Notes: generated by a model from the sequence alone, not told the origin. Positions 15,877 to 25,600 are shown, numbered from the stretch's first letter. The stretch: 64,000 nucleotides of DNA from Muribaculaceae bacterium (GCA_009775355.1 VSPN01000002.1:47381-111380); one strand, 5' to 3'. Made by a program: numbers and translations.

Positions 15877-17253
15877 ATGGAATTACCATTTGCAGAATCA
15901 TGGAAAATCAAGATGGTCGAACCCATCAGGAAAAGTACGCGCGAGGAACGTGAGAAATGGCTTAAAGAAGCTCATTACAATGTTTTTATGCTTCGTGCCG
16001 ATCAGGTATATATCGACTGTCTGACAGACTCGGGCACCGGTGCCATGAGCGACCGTCAGTGGGCTGCGATGATGACAGGCGACGAATCTTATGCAGGCGC
16101 GCGCTCGTTCTATGAGCTGAAGGATGTCATCACCCGCATCACCGGTTTCGAGTATGTTATCCCGACCCACCAGGGTCGCGCCGCCGAGAATGTGCTCTTC
16201 TCACATCTTGTCAAGGCTGGCGACATCGTCCCCGGCAACTCACATTTCGACACCACCAAGGGTCACATCGAGAGCCGCAAGGCATTTGCTGTAGACTGCA
16301 CTGTCGACGAGGCAAAAGATACCCAGCTTGAGGTACCTTTCAAGGGTAACGTCGATCTCGGCAAACTCGAGGCTTGTCTGACCGAGAACGCCGACAGGAT
16401 TCCTTTCATAATCGTTACCATCACCAACAATACGGCCGGAGGCCAGCCCGTATCGATGGAGAATCTTCGCGGCGTGCGCCGTCTGGCCGACAGGTTCGGC
16501 AAGCGTGTCATATTCGACTCTGCGCGTTTCGCAGAGAACGCATACTTCATCAAGATGCGTGAACCCGAGTTTAAAGACGCCACCATCAAGGAGATATGCC
16601 GCGAGATGTTCAGTCTTGCCGACGCCATGACCATGTCGTCGAAGAAAGACGGACTTGTCAACATGGGCGGTTTCATAGCCACCCGCTGGGAAGATATCTA
16701 TGAAGGCGCCAAGGCGTATGTGATACCCTTCGAGGGCTTCCTTACCTATGGCGGCATGAACGGCCGCGACATGGCAGCACTCGCCGTGGGTCTCGACGAG
16801 AACACGGAGTTCGACATGCTGCAGACCCGCATCCGTCAGGTTGAGTATCTTGCAGCCCGTCTCGACGAATACGGCATTCCCTACCAGCGTCCCGTCGGAG
16901 GCCACGCCCTCTTCATCGACGCCGACAAGGTGCTCGACCGCATTCCGAAAGAGGAGTTTCCCGCCCAGCGTCTCACCATGGAGCTTTATCTTGAGGCCGG
17001 AGTGCGCGGATGCGAGATCGGCTATCTGCTCGCCGACCGTGATCCTGTGACACGCGAGAACCGCTTCGGAGGCAATGATTTTCTGCGTCTCTGCATCTGC
17101 CGCCGCACCTACACCAACAACCACATGGATGTGATCGCCGCCGCGCTCAAGAACGTCTATGACCGCCGTCACGAGATCACACGCGGAGTCAAGATCACAT
17201 GGGAGGCGGAACTGATGCGCCATTTCACAGTGCGTCTCGAACCGCTCGGATAA
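15877..17253 (+). CDS. tnaA: Tryptophanase TnaA
   Basis: TnaA is a PLP enzyme that splits L-tryptophan into indole, pyruvate and ammonia. The 458-residue product has the family length, the PLP lysine K257 in MSSKKDGL, and LTDSGTGAMSD, IPTHQGR and GGQPVS motifs. The paralogue tyrosine phenol-lyase must be excluded. The position equivalent to its Thr124 is D125 here (NSHFDTTKGH), as in tryptophanase, and the phenol-lyase MERG motif with Arg381 is CEIG here. Tryptophanase is therefore favoured. No tnaB permease is adjacent. A 13-bp stem-loop after the stop ends the transcript. Confidence 0.9.
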   Translation: MELPFAESWKIKMVEPIRKSTREEREKWLKEAHYNVFMLRADQVYIDCLTDSGTGAMSDRQWAAMMTGDESYAGARSFYELKDVITRITGFEYVIPTHQGRAAENVLFSHLVKAGDIVPGNSHFDTTKGHIESRKAFAVDCTVDEAKDTQLEVPFKGNVDLGKLEACLTENADRIPFIIVTITNNTAGGQPVSMENLRGVRRLADRFGKRVIFDSARFAENAYFIKMREPEFKDATIKEICREMFSLADAMTMSSKKDGLVNMGGFIATRWEDIYEGAKAYVIPFEGFLTYGGMNGRDMAALAVGLDENTEFDMLQTRIRQVEYLAARLDEYGIPYQRPVGGHALFIDADKVLDRIPKEEFPAQRLTMELYLEAGVRGCEIGYLLADRDPVTRENRFGGNDFLRLCICRRTYTNNHMDVIAAALKNVYDRRHEITRGVKITWEAELMRHFTVRLEPLG

Positions 17254-17285
17254 ATACGGTTGACCCGACACTCACTCACATAACT

Positions 17286-17315
17286 GCGGGGAGGCTTCTC
17301 GTGAAGTCTCCCCGC
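17286..17315 (+). terminator. Terminator of tnaA
   Basis: A 13-bp stem with one G-T pair (17286-17298 with 17303-17315) and a TCGT loop lies 32 nt past the stop, followed by AAA and no T-run. Confidence 0.65.
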
Positions 17316-17345
17316 AAACCTGTTGAACCGCACAAGCAGACATGT

Positions 17346-18317
17346 ATGGACACAGAATCATTATATCCCCCGTTTACCGTGGGTGTCGATCTCGGAGGCA
17401 CCACCACTGCATTTGCCATAGTCGACTCCGTAGGGCACATAGTGCGCCGAGGGGTTTTCCCCACCGAGACTCCGACAGTCAAGGTCTGGGCCGACCGCCT
17501 TTCGCGCGAGATCGAGGCAATGGTGGCTGAGGCCGGACTCGATGATCAGATCGACGGTGTCGGCATCGGCGCGCCTTGCGCCAATGCCGTGACCGGCTGC
17601 ATAGAGGCCGCCACCGATCTTCCGTGGCCCTCTCCGATACCGCTTTCGCAGATGCTCGAATCGCGTCTCGGCCTTCACGTCACCGTAAGCAACGACGCCA
17701 ACGCCGCCGCGATCGGGGAGATGACATATGGTGCAGCGGCCGGACTCCGCAACTTCATTGTTCTGACCCTCGGCACGGGAGTGGGCAGCGGCATAGTCTG
17801 CGATGGCCATCTTCTGACCGGAGCTCGCGGGTTTGCCGGCGAACTCGGACACGTCACGTTCCCTTTCGCCGCCGACCGCCAGTGCGGCTGCGGCCGCAAA
17901 GGCTGCCTTCAGACAGTAGCCTCGGCAAAGGGTATTCTTGAGACAACGCTGCGCATGCTTGAGTCTTCCGACCGCCCCTCCTCGCTGAGAGATCTTCCAG
18001 TCGGCGAACTCTCGGCCAAGACTGTCGATATCGCCGCCCGCAGGGGTGACGCACTTGCCCGCGAGGTCTACGATTTCACAGGACGCTGTCTCGGACAGGC
18101 CGCAGCCGAATTCGCGTCGTTTGCCGATCCAGAGGCCATAATACTTTTCGGCGGAGTGGCGCGTGCTGGCGACCTGCTGCTTGATCCGATGCGTGAGGCA
18201 TTCAGTGCCTCGGCCCTGCACCTCTATCGCGACCGGGTGCGATTCCTGCTTTCGGGAGTCAGAGATTCCGATGCCGCTATACTCGGAGCCGCCTCTCTGC
18301 CATATATCAAATATTGA
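17346..18317 (+). CDS. ROK family sugar kinase (glucokinase-like)
   Basis: The 323-residue protein has the ASKHA kinase fold of the ROK family. The phosphate-1 loop VGVDLGGTTTAFAIVD is at the N-terminus, the catalytic Asp in SNDANAAAIGE, the phosphate-2 motif LGTGVGSGIV, and the ROK zinc motif CGCGRKGCLQ. It lacks the N-terminal HTH of ROK repressors, so it is an enzyme, probably acting on glucose or another hexose. I start at MDTESLYPPF; the frame is open 49 codons upstream but that region contains the tnaA terminator. A fucosidase follows after 30 nt. Confidence 0.87.
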   Translation: MDTESLYPPFTVGVDLGGTTTAFAIVDSVGHIVRRGVFPTETPTVKVWADRLSREIEAMVAEAGLDDQIDGVGIGAPCANAVTGCIEAATDLPWPSPIPLSQMLESRLGLHVTVSNDANAAAIGEMTYGAAAGLRNFIVLTLGTGVGSGIVCDGHLLTGARGFAGELGHVTFPFAADRQCGCGRKGCLQTVASAKGILETTLRMLESSDRPSSLRDLPVGELSAKTVDIAARRGDALAREVYDFTGRCLGQAAAEFASFADPEAIILFGGVARAGDLLLDPMREAFSASALHLYRDRVRFLLSGVRDSDAAILGAASLPYIKY

Positions 18318-18347
18318 AAGTTTAAACAAATACCGACATATCAGCCT

Positions 18348-19664
18348 ATGACACCACACAGACTGAAAAGGATAGCCATGTGCGCGGCTGCGTTTGCCGC
18401 GCTGCTTCTTCCGGCATCAGCGCAACAGGCGTGTTATGTACCCACGCCAGAGGTTCTCGAATCGCGCCGTGAATTCGCTTCTGACCGGTTCGGAGTCTTC
18501 ATCCACTGGGGAATCTACAGCATGTTCGGACAGGGGGAATGGTATCTTAACTACGGCCCCACGGCCGAGGAATACATGAAAGCCGCCAGAGGTTTCTATC
18601 CAGCAGACTTCGACGCATCCGCATGGGTGTCGGCTGTCAAGGACGCCGGCGCGAGATATATCTGCATCACCACGCGTCATCACGACGGTTTCTCGATGTT
18701 TGACACAGCGGAAAATGACTACAACATCGTGGACGGAACGCCATTCCGCCGCGACATACTCAAGGAACTTGCCGACGAGTGCCACAGGCAGGGGATAGCC
18801 CTTCATCTATATTACTCTCACCTCGACTGGGTGCGCGATGACTATCCGCAGGGCCGCACCGGCCGCGACACCGGCCGCGACGCGACTAAGGCCGACTGGG
18901 AGTCATACTACGGATTCATGAACCGTCAGCTAACCGAACTTCTTACCAACTACGGCCCGATCCGGGCCGTCTGGTTCGACGGCTGGTGGGATCACGACGA
19001 GGATGCCGAGCCTTTCGACTGGCATCTCGACGAGCAGTACGCCCTCGTGCACTCGCTGCAGCCCGGCTGCATGGTGGCCAACAACCATCACCAGACTCCA
19101 TTCGAAGGGGAGGATATCCAGATATTCGAGCGCGATCTGCCGGGAGAGAACAATGCCGGACTCTCGGGGCAGGCCATAAGTCGGCTTCCGCTTGAGACCT
19201 GCAACACCATGAACGGCATGTGGGGCTACAAGATCAAGGATCAGAACTACAAGGATTCGCGCACCCTTATCCGTTACCTTGTGCGTGCGGCCGGAATGGG
19301 CGCGAACCTGCTGCTCAATGTCGGCCCCCAGCCCAACGGCGAGATCCCCGCCGCTGCCCTTTCACGTTTCAAGGAGATAGGAGAGTGGATGCGTGCCAAC
19401 GGGGAGACCGTCTACGGCACAGTTGCCGGGCCATTCCCCGCCCAGTCATGGGGAACATCGACCCGCAAGGATGACCGGCTTTTCCTGCACGTCATGACTC
19501 CGGAGACAGATGCCATTCTTCTTCCGGCCGACGTGAAGATAAAGAATGCCAGAGAATTCTCCACAGGTCGCGGTCTACGCGTGTCGAGGGCCGGAGACCA
19601 TGCTGTTGTCCATCTTGACACGATTCCCGATGTGACGGACTACATAGTCGAATGTGCGTTATGA
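18348..19664 (+). CDS. Alpha-L-fucosidase, GH29 family
   Basis: This enzyme cuts terminal alpha-L-fucose from glycans such as mucin or milk oligosaccharides. The 438-residue protein has a signal peptide (CAAAFAALLLPASAQ), the GH29 N-terminal motif DRFGVFIHWGIYS, the TTRHHDGF substrate-binding motif, and the nucleophile D211 in AVWFDGWWD. The barrel ends with GANLLLNVGPQPNGEIP, followed by a beta domain. There is no Cys lipobox, so it is periplasmic or secreted. Its stop overlaps the cutC start, and the ROK kinase lies just upstream. Confidence 0.92.
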   Translation: MTPHRLKRIAMCAAAFAALLLPASAQQACYVPTPEVLESRREFASDRFGVFIHWGIYSMFGQGEWYLNYGPTAEEYMKAARGFYPADFDASAWVSAVKDAGARYICITTRHHDGFSMFDTAENDYNIVDGTPFRRDILKELADECHRQGIALHLYYSHLDWVRDDYPQGRTGRDTGRDATKADWESYYGFMNRQLTELLTNYGPIRAVWFDGWWDHDEDAEPFDWHLDEQYALVHSLQPGCMVANNHHQTPFEGEDIQIFERDLPGENNAGLSGQAISRLPLETCNTMNGMWGYKIKDQNYKDSRTLIRYLVRAAGMGANLLLNVGPQPNGEIPAAALSRFKEIGEWMRANGETVYGTVAGPFPAQSWGTSTRKDDRLFLHVMTPETDAILLPADVKIKNAREFSTGRGLRVSRAGDHAVVHLDTIPDVTDYIVECAL

Positions 19665-20461
19665 TGACTCAGATCATACAGGAACTTATGAGACAGAAAG
19701 AACTCGAGATCTGCTGCGGAGATATCGGCAGCGTGCATGCCGCCGCAGAGGGGGGAGCGCGCCGTATAGAACTATGCAGCGGCCTTTCAGAAGGGGGACT
19801 GACACCGTCGGTAGCTCTGATAAAAGAAGCTGTCAGGACGGGTATTCAGCTTGTCAATGTACTGATCAGACCGCGTCCCGGCGACTTCCTTTATTCAGTC
19901 AGCGAGGCGCGTGTCATGGAAGATGACGTTGCTGCTGCTATTGAAGCCGGAGCCGGCGGTGTTGTGATCGGAGCCCTGACACCTGATGGAGACATCGACA
20001 TGAGACTCTGCTCCAGACTCGTGAAGCGGGCAAGAACCCTGTCTGACAGCCCGGTCAACATAACATTTCACCGCGCGTTCGATCTTGCCCGCGATGCAGG
20101 CGGCGCGCTCGACGACATAATATCGCTCGGCTGCGACTGTCTGCTGACATCGGGCATGGCAGCCACCGCCGAGGCCGGCATGGCAGTGCTTGCATCGCTC
20201 GTGGTCCGTTCGGCGGGGCGCGTCAGGATAATGGCCGGAGGAGGAGTGACCCCCGGCAACGCAGCCCGGATTCTCGCCGAAACCGGAGTCGGCGTGATCC
20301 ATGCCACCGCCCGGTCGGCACGTGCGAGCGGCATGCGGTTCCGCCGCGAAGGTGTGCCGATGGGCACTCCGGGCACTGACGAATACTCACTGCGCGTTAC
20401 AGATCCGGCCATTGTGGCCCGGCTTGCCGACATAGTCCGGGCATCGGGCGTCATCAGATGA
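19661..20461 (+). CDS. cutC: CutC family protein
   Basis: The 266-residue TIM-barrel protein begins its conserved part at ELEICCGDIGSVHAAAEGGARRIEL, the CutC signature. NVLIRPRPGDFLYS, GVVIGALTPDGDID, NITFHRAFD and LLTSGM follow in family order, and MAGGGVTPGNA near the C-terminus completes it. CutC was named for copper homeostasis in E. coli, but that role is disputed and its reaction is unknown. The start overlaps the fucosidase stop by 4 nt (ATGA). Alternative starts are 3 nt downstream or 9 nt upstream. Confidence 0.9.
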   Translation: MMTQIIQELMRQKELEICCGDIGSVHAAAEGGARRIELCSGLSEGGLTPSVALIKEAVRTGIQLVNVLIRPRPGDFLYSVSEARVMEDDVAAAIEAGAGGVVIGALTPDGDIDMRLCSRLVKRARTLSDSPVNITFHRAFDLARDAGGALDDIISLGCDCLLTSGMAATAEAGMAVLASLVVRSAGRVRIMAGGGVTPGNAARILAETGVGVIHATARSARASGMRFRREGVPMGTPGTDEYSLRVTDPAIVARLADIVRASGVIR

Positions 20462-20504
20462 TATGATGACATATATTTTTTAACAAGCTTTTAACCTTGA
20501 AATC

Positions 20505-23033
20505 ATGAGACATATAATAGCCATCCTCTCTCTGGCATGCGTTCTGACTGCCGGAGGAGTCACACGTCAGGAGGCCCTCGACTTTCTTTATTCCACCCTG
20601 TCGCTTCCCGACAAGACCGATTACCCCGCGGAATTCTATGAACAGAACATTGATGCGTCGATGCGTGCGCGCGAGGAGCTTCCGTGGGGCAAAAGCGTGC
20701 CTGACCGGGAGTTTCTGCATTTTGTCGTTCCGGTGCGGGTCAACAACGAGAATCTCGACATGTCGCGCCCTGAGTTCTATGCCGAACTACGCGACAGGGT
20801 CAAGGATCTCACCATGGCAGAGGCCATACTTGAGGTCAACCACTGGTGTCATGAGAAAGTGACTTACCGCCCGTCTGACGCCCGCACCTCATCGCCGCTG
20901 TCGTCGGTAAGCCAGGCCATAGGCCGCTGTGGCGAGGAATCGACATTCACTGTAGCCGCTCTCCGGTCAGTCGGTATTCCCGCCCGTCAGATATACACAC
21001 CCCGCTGGGCGCACACCGACGACAACCATGCCTGGGTAGAGGCGTGGGCCGACGGCGAATGGCATTTCATCGGGGCCTGCGAACCGGAGCCGGTGCTTGA
21101 TCTGGCATGGTTCAACGCCCCGGCGTCGCGCGGACTGCTTATGAGCACCAACGTGGCCGGACGCTACGACGGCCCGGAGGAGGTGCTGCTCGCCGAACCA
21201 CTCACCACGCGCATCAACGTCACTTCCAACTACGCACCCGTCGGCACGCTCGGTGTGCGTGTGGTCAATGCAGACGGGAGTCCTGCCACAGGCGCGAAGG
21301 TCAACTTCTGCATCTACAACTATTCGGAGTTTTATCCTGCCGTGACGAAAACAGCCGATTCCGAAGGACGCGCATCGCTGCTCGGGGGTCTGGGCGACAT
21401 GCTTGTGTGGGCTACCGACGGCAGCAGGTTCGGTTTTGCAAAAGGACGTCCCGGCGGCGGGGCTCTTCTGACCGTGACGCTCGACAAAGAGGACACATGG
21501 AGCGGTATCACCGAACTCGAGCTGACACCTCCGGCTTCGCGGACGGCCATGCCGGTTGTGACCGCAGCAGCGCGTGCGCTCAACGATATGCGCTTCCGTC
21601 AGGAAGACTCGATACGTTCGGCCTACACGGCCACATTTGCCGACAGACTTTCCGCCGCCCGATCGGCAGAGACCCTTGATGTCGATTCCGCCAGACTCGC
21701 CGACGTGCTGACGCAGTCGCGCGGAAACCACCGCGAAATAATCATGGCGCTTGTCGCGCTGCCCGACAGTCTGCGAGAGACTGGAGTGGATCTGCTGCTC
21801 GCCGTCACAGAGAAAGACCGTCGCGACATCGCGCCTGAGGTCATAGCCGATCATGTGCGCAACTCGGTGCCTCGCCGATCTGTAGGTTTCTCCGACGACA
21901 CCTATCGCCGCTATGTGCTTTCTCCACGCATAGAGAACGAAGGATTGCGGCCCTGGCGCGCCGGACTCACAAAAGACCTCCCGGCAGCTGGCGTCACCGC
22001 CGATCCTGACAGTCTGGTGCGGTGGATTGAGAAAAACATAACACCGGCCGATGCCGACAATCCGCTTAGACTCCGCATGAGTCCTGAGGCAGTGATGCGC
22101 GGCAGACGCGCCGATGCTCTGTCGAGGGGTATATTCTTTGTGGCCGCCGCGCGTACGCTCGGTATTCCGGCACGCATCGACCCGGTGACATCGGCCACGC
22201 AGTTCATGCGCCGCGAAGGGGAGTGGGAGACAGTAAGGTTCATGCAGGAAAAGGCGGAGAAACCGTCGGCAGCCTCACCTATGGGAACATTGCGTCTGAC
22301 GTTCACACCTTCCGGGCATATGGTCGATCCGAAATATTACTCGCAGTTCTCCGTGTCGCGAATCACCGGCGGGGTGCCGCGTCAGCTTGAGTTTGACGAG
22401 GACGGCACAGTGTCGTCGATATTCGCTTCGCCTGTCGGGCTTGAGGCAGGACAGTATATGCTCGTGTCGGGACAGCGGCTTGCCGACGGCGGTGTCTTGG
22501 CGCGTTGCGAGACATTCACGATCGCTCCGGGCGAGGATGTGGTCAGAGAACTCACCATACGCCGCGACGACACAGCGGTGTCGGTGATCGGTTCGCTCAA
22601 CGCCGAGAACATATATCACGACCTCGCTCTTGATGCCGACAAAAGTCTTCTCTCCACTACCGGACGCGGATATTACGTGCTCGGCATACTGTCGCCCAAC
22701 CATGAGCCGTCGGCCCATGCGCTCAACGATATCCGGGCAGTCGCCTCGCAGCTTGAGGGGACCGGGGTGAAGCTTATGCTTCTGTTCGACAGCACCGAGG
22801 CGGCATCGCGGTTCAACGCCGCGGCGTTTCCCGGCATGCCGTCGACGGCGGTGTTCGGCATAGACAACGGCGGCGTGTTGCGCGACGAGATCATAGCGTC
22901 GCTACATCTGGAAGATACATCCTATCCGCTCTTTGTGATAGCCGACACGTTCAACCGCGTGGTATGGGTCTCGACCGGCTACACCATCGGCACCGGCGAG
23001 CGGATCCTCGACATCCTCTCGCGCGTCAACTGA
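20505..23033 (+). CDS. Secreted transglutaminase-like multidomain protein
   Basis: The 842-residue protein has a short signal peptide (MRHIIAILSLACVLTAG). A transglutaminase-like core (about residues 90-225) shows the catalytic Cys in IGRCGEESTF and His in DDNHAWVEAW; the third residue position reads GACEPEP, as usual in this Bacteroidota family. A CarboxypepD_reg/Ig-like segment follows (TLGVRVVNADGSPATGAKV), then a second region with ALSRGIFFVAAARTLGIPARID that looks like a second transglutaminase-like core, and a thioredoxin-like C-terminus (YYVLGILSPNHE to VIADTFNRVVW). It lies 43 nt after cutC. A fragment of its 3' end is repeated at 25650. Confidence 0.72.
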   Translation: MRHIIAILSLACVLTAGGVTRQEALDFLYSTLSLPDKTDYPAEFYEQNIDASMRAREELPWGKSVPDREFLHFVVPVRVNNENLDMSRPEFYAELRDRVKDLTMAEAILEVNHWCHEKVTYRPSDARTSSPLSSVSQAIGRCGEESTFTVAALRSVGIPARQIYTPRWAHTDDNHAWVEAWADGEWHFIGACEPEPVLDLAWFNAPASRGLLMSTNVAGRYDGPEEVLLAEPLTTRINVTSNYAPVGTLGVRVVNADGSPATGAKVNFCIYNYSEFYPAVTKTADSEGRASLLGGLGDMLVWATDGSRFGFAKGRPGGGALLTVTLDKEDTWSGITELELTPPASRTAMPVVTAAARALNDMRFRQEDSIRSAYTATFADRLSAARSAETLDVDSARLADVLTQSRGNHREIIMALVALPDSLRETGVDLLLAVTEKDRRDIAPEVIADHVRNSVPRRSVGFSDDTYRRYVLSPRIENEGLRPWRAGLTKDLPAAGVTADPDSLVRWIEKNITPADADNPLRLRMSPEAVMRGRRADALSRGIFFVAAARTLGIPARIDPVTSATQFMRREGEWETVRFMQEKAEKPSAASPMGTLRLTFTPSGHMVDPKYYSQFSVSRITGGVPRQLEFDEDGTVSSIFASPVGLEAGQYMLVSGQRLADGGVLARCETFTIAPGEDVVRELTIRRDDTAVSVIGSLNAENIYHDLALDADKSLLSTTGRGYYVLGILSPNHEPSAHALNDIRAVASQLEGTGVKLMLLFDSTEAASRFNAAAFPGMPSTAVFGIDNGGVLRDEIIASLHLEDTSYPLFVIADTFNRVVWVSTGYTIGTGERILDILSRVN

Positions 23034-23240
23034 CCCGCCGGGCTCAATCCTCACGCAGAGTAAGGCAGAGTATATGTCGCGACCGGCCCGGGAGCGGCGT
23101 ACCTCCGGGACGCCGACAGAAGCACACCGAATAAGTATCGCCGGCACTCCCCGTAGTTGCGTCGAGTGAATAGCTTGACGATTATCAACGCCTCGGATAG
23201 GCGCTGCTTCTGGTCCGGTCGCGGCATGTGCTCTAAATGT
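22921..23240 (+). repeat. Duplicated segment, copy A (end of transglutaminase gene plus downstream)
   Basis: This segment recurs, partly deleted, at 25651-25860. Near-identical blocks are 22921-22978, 23087-23129 and about 23173-23230. The 5' part is coding (the last 37 codons of the transglutaminase-like gene); the rest is intergenic. Confidence 0.85.
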
Positions 23241-23242
23241 TT

Positions 23243-23273
23243 GTAGGGCCGCTTCTTCATGAAGCGGCCCTAC
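23243..23273. repeat. REP-like palindrome / bidirectional terminator
   Basis: A 13-bp perfect stem (23243-23255 with 23261-23273) and a TTCAT loop lie between the convergent transglutaminase-like gene and the secreted protein gene. It could terminate both; the GC-rich arms also look like a repetitive extragenic palindrome. Confidence 0.6.
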
Positions 23274-23333
23274 TGCATGCTGTTAACGATCAGCCTTTTC
23301 TTGTATGTTTTACGGGACTTGCGGAAAATGTTT

Positions 23334-24176
23334 TTAGCGGACTACATATTTCTTGCCGTTCATTATGTATATTCCTTTGTCGCCGTCGTTGAAGCGGGTT
23401 CCGTCGGGGCGGTATCTGACGCCCTCGTTGCCGAGTGCTTCCACGATTTCCTCGACAGCGGCCTGCGGAGTGTCATATTCAGATGATCTGTCGTATACAA
23501 GCTCGCTGCCGCAGTGGTAAACCTTGATCAGGTTCGTGGTGTATTCCGAATCTAGCGAGTAGCACTGGTTGGTGAGACCTGCCGGCGATCCGATGCCGTG
23601 ATACCAGTCGATGGTGCCGACGCAGTCGGTGGCGTCGGTGTCATCTTCCTCGAACAGGCTTACGCTCAGAATCTGATACTTGAAGCCTGCGAGATGACTG
23701 AAATCAAGCTCTCCGTTGTTTTTAGAAGTGTAGAGATACGCTTTTTCGGAGAGAGTGCCGTCCCAGTTCATAGGCACGAGAAGATCGCGGGTGGCGTCAG
23801 TGCGGCAGAAGTCGTAGACCAGACATTCGCCTCGCTGCATGTCGTTGGCGGATATCGCGAAGATGCGTCCGCCCTCTATGCGTAGATACGAAATGAGTTG
23901 CGGGGTGTCATTTTCGGTCTGCGACCACAGCTCCATGTATGCGCGGCCGTCGATCTCGTCATATTTGTCAATCCACTGAGTCACGGTAAATGCCGATTCG
24001 TCGGTGAAGACGTTGGATTTGACTTTCATCTCCCACTTCGTTCCAGACTCGATAAACAGTATGTGCTGCCATCCAGGTTCGCTGGGTGTGGGCTGATCTG
24101 CTGCATTTGCCGGCATCCCGAATCCGAGGATCGTGGCAAAAGCCGCAAGCGTTGCGAATATTGATTTTGTTTTCAT
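23334..24176 (-). CDS. Secreted protein with type IX-like C-terminal tail
   Basis: The 280-residue product starts with a signal peptide (SIFATLAAFATILGFGMPANA). The mature part is rich in acidic and aromatic residues, with no motif that I recognise. It ends GDKGIYIMNGKKYVVR, a shortened form of the sorting tail found on many Bacteroidota exported proteins. The gene lies 9 nt downstream of a broken C10-peptidase-like gene on the same strand. Small exported proteins with such tails are often found beside C10 peptidases, so it may be a partner or inhibitor of that peptidase; this is inference only. Confidence 0.55.
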   Translation of the reverse strand: MKTKSIFATLAAFATILGFGMPANAADQPTPSEPGWQHILFIESGTKWEMKVKSNVFTDESAFTVTQWIDKYDEIDGRAYMELWSQTENDTPQLISYLRIEGGRIFAISANDMQRGECLVYDFCRTDATRDLLVPMNWDGTLSEKAYLYTSKNNGELDFSHLAGFKYQILSVSLFEEDDTDATDCVGTIDWYHGIGSPAGLTNQCYSLDSEYTTNLIKVYHCGSELVYDRSSEYDTPQAAVEEIVEALGNEGVRYRPDGTRFNDGDKGIYIMNGKKYVVR

Positions 24177-24185
24177 ATTATATTG

Positions 24186-25411
24186 TTAATTGTTAGAAAA
24201 AGTTTCTTTTACTCCAAAAAATCCGGTAGTTTGGTAATCAGATTGATTGAATAGTTCTAAAGTGACATATAAACGTGATAGGAGACTACAGTCTGGAATA
24301 TATATGGCGGCACTAAACCACTCAGTAGTTTCGGGGTTTCTATAATAGAGACTTTCTCCTCCATCAATAATGAAATTGATCTTTTTGCCAGTTTTGATAT
24401 TTTGTGCACTCATGAACACAAAGTATTCATTGTACACTAAAGACCATAAATTTTGTACGTCGTATTCTTTGTGGAAGTTTGATACTGTGCATCCTGCTGC
24501 CTTTAACGCAGAATAGGCGTTTTCGGGAGTAATATCGGAAGACTCTTTTGTGTAGGTTGTCTTCATAGCTTTCCCTAAATCATGCATCAGTCTTGACATG
24601 GCTGAAACCGATCCTCCATACGAATATAGAAATGTGATCGGAGGGTTGTAAATAGTTTTGGGTTCTACAAATGGAATAGGAGGAAAATATCCTGGTCCTT
24701 GAAGTAGACAGTAATTGATTGATGGGAAATTGTATTGACAGTTGTTGTAAGTGAGGTTGTCAAGTGTATATGACATGATGATCGCGCCTGAGGCAGCACC
24801 ACTCCCAGCTTTGCATCCGGGATGTTCTTTGACTACATCTTTGTTGAAAGGATCTCCATCGTGAACAGCAGTTTCTATTCTTTCAGGCATGATGCAATGT
24901 TTGTGATCTCCACAATAGTAAGGTGTGCTTGTCTCTTCCAAAAATTTGTTGTACTTTTCATAGAAATAGTTTTCTATGTTGCCAAGGAACGGATGATCTA
25001 TTTTTCCATTAGAAATTTTTAAGGATCCAGTCTTGGCGTATGCCAACACAGGATAAAATCTTGTGTCGTTTGCGATGACTGCATATCCTGATTCGTCATT
25101 GAAATTTACCACATATGCAAGAATCTCTGATAGCATTGATGTAGGACGAGATGCCTTGTTTGAAGTAACATAGTCAACTGTATAAGGAGCAGACTGTTTG
25201 TCATAGCCAAGTTTTCAGCCGCATATGCAACTGCTTCTTCTTGAGAAAGAGTTCTTGCTTCATTGAATCCGCTTCGAGTTTTCTGAACGGACGACGAATT
25301 CGAATCGAGAGGTTCATCCAAATTGGAATTTGAACAGGCGGTTGAGAGCATAGATATCCCCATCAGGAGGATACTGTGCAGGATTAAAAAGAGAGTGTTT
25401 TTTATTTTCAT
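24186..25411 (-). pseudogene. C10 (streptopain-like) peptidase homologue, frameshifted and lacking catalytic residues
   Basis: Two overlapping frames give one lipoprotein. The first carries a lipoprotein signal (LLMGISMLSTAC) and the start of a C10-type propeptide (TLSQEEAVAYAAENLA). At about 25200-25215 a single-base change shifts the frame, and the propeptide continues in the second frame (YDKQSAPYTVDYV, then VVNFNDESGYAVIANDTRFYPVL). In the peptidase region, the usual AGCVATAMAQIM reads AGSGAASGAIIM, so Cys is replaced by Ser. The usual GHAFVIDG reads KINFIIDG, so His is lost. It is therefore a pseudogene, or a sequencing error in a gene that was already catalytically dead. Base composition is clearly more AT-rich than the neighbours. 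Confidence 0.7.
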
Positions 25412-25439
25412 GACTTTTGGTTTAAAGCTATGCGGCAAA

Positions 25440-25600
25440 TGTAATAAATTGATTTATTCTGCGCAAATATTTGTTGTGTTATTTTAAAATATTCCTTAAT
25501 TGTGTTTCAAATATTTAAAATTTGCCATTTTTTTTGAGATTGACAGAACAGGGCTCGGATTATATGTGGGTTATTGGTTTGTTATAAAGTATTGCTTGTG
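25440..25600. other. AT-rich intergenic sequence upstream of the C10-like gene
   Basis: This AT-rich sequence separates the lipoprotein start from the duplicated fragments. It probably holds the promoter of the minus-strand gene, but no clear TAnnTTTG box is placed well enough to call. Confidence 0.4.

Noticed and set aside
15877..17253. Tyrosine phenol-lyase as identity of the beta-eliminating lyase
   Set aside because: The specificity residues (D125 and CEIG) match tryptophanase and not phenol-lyase.
16240..17271. 343-codon antisense frame across tnaA
   Set aside because: Shadow of a strongly conserved gene; no independent support.
17199..17345. Longer N-terminus for the ROK kinase
   Set aside because: The extension lies within the end of tnaA and its terminator and does not resemble ROK proteins.
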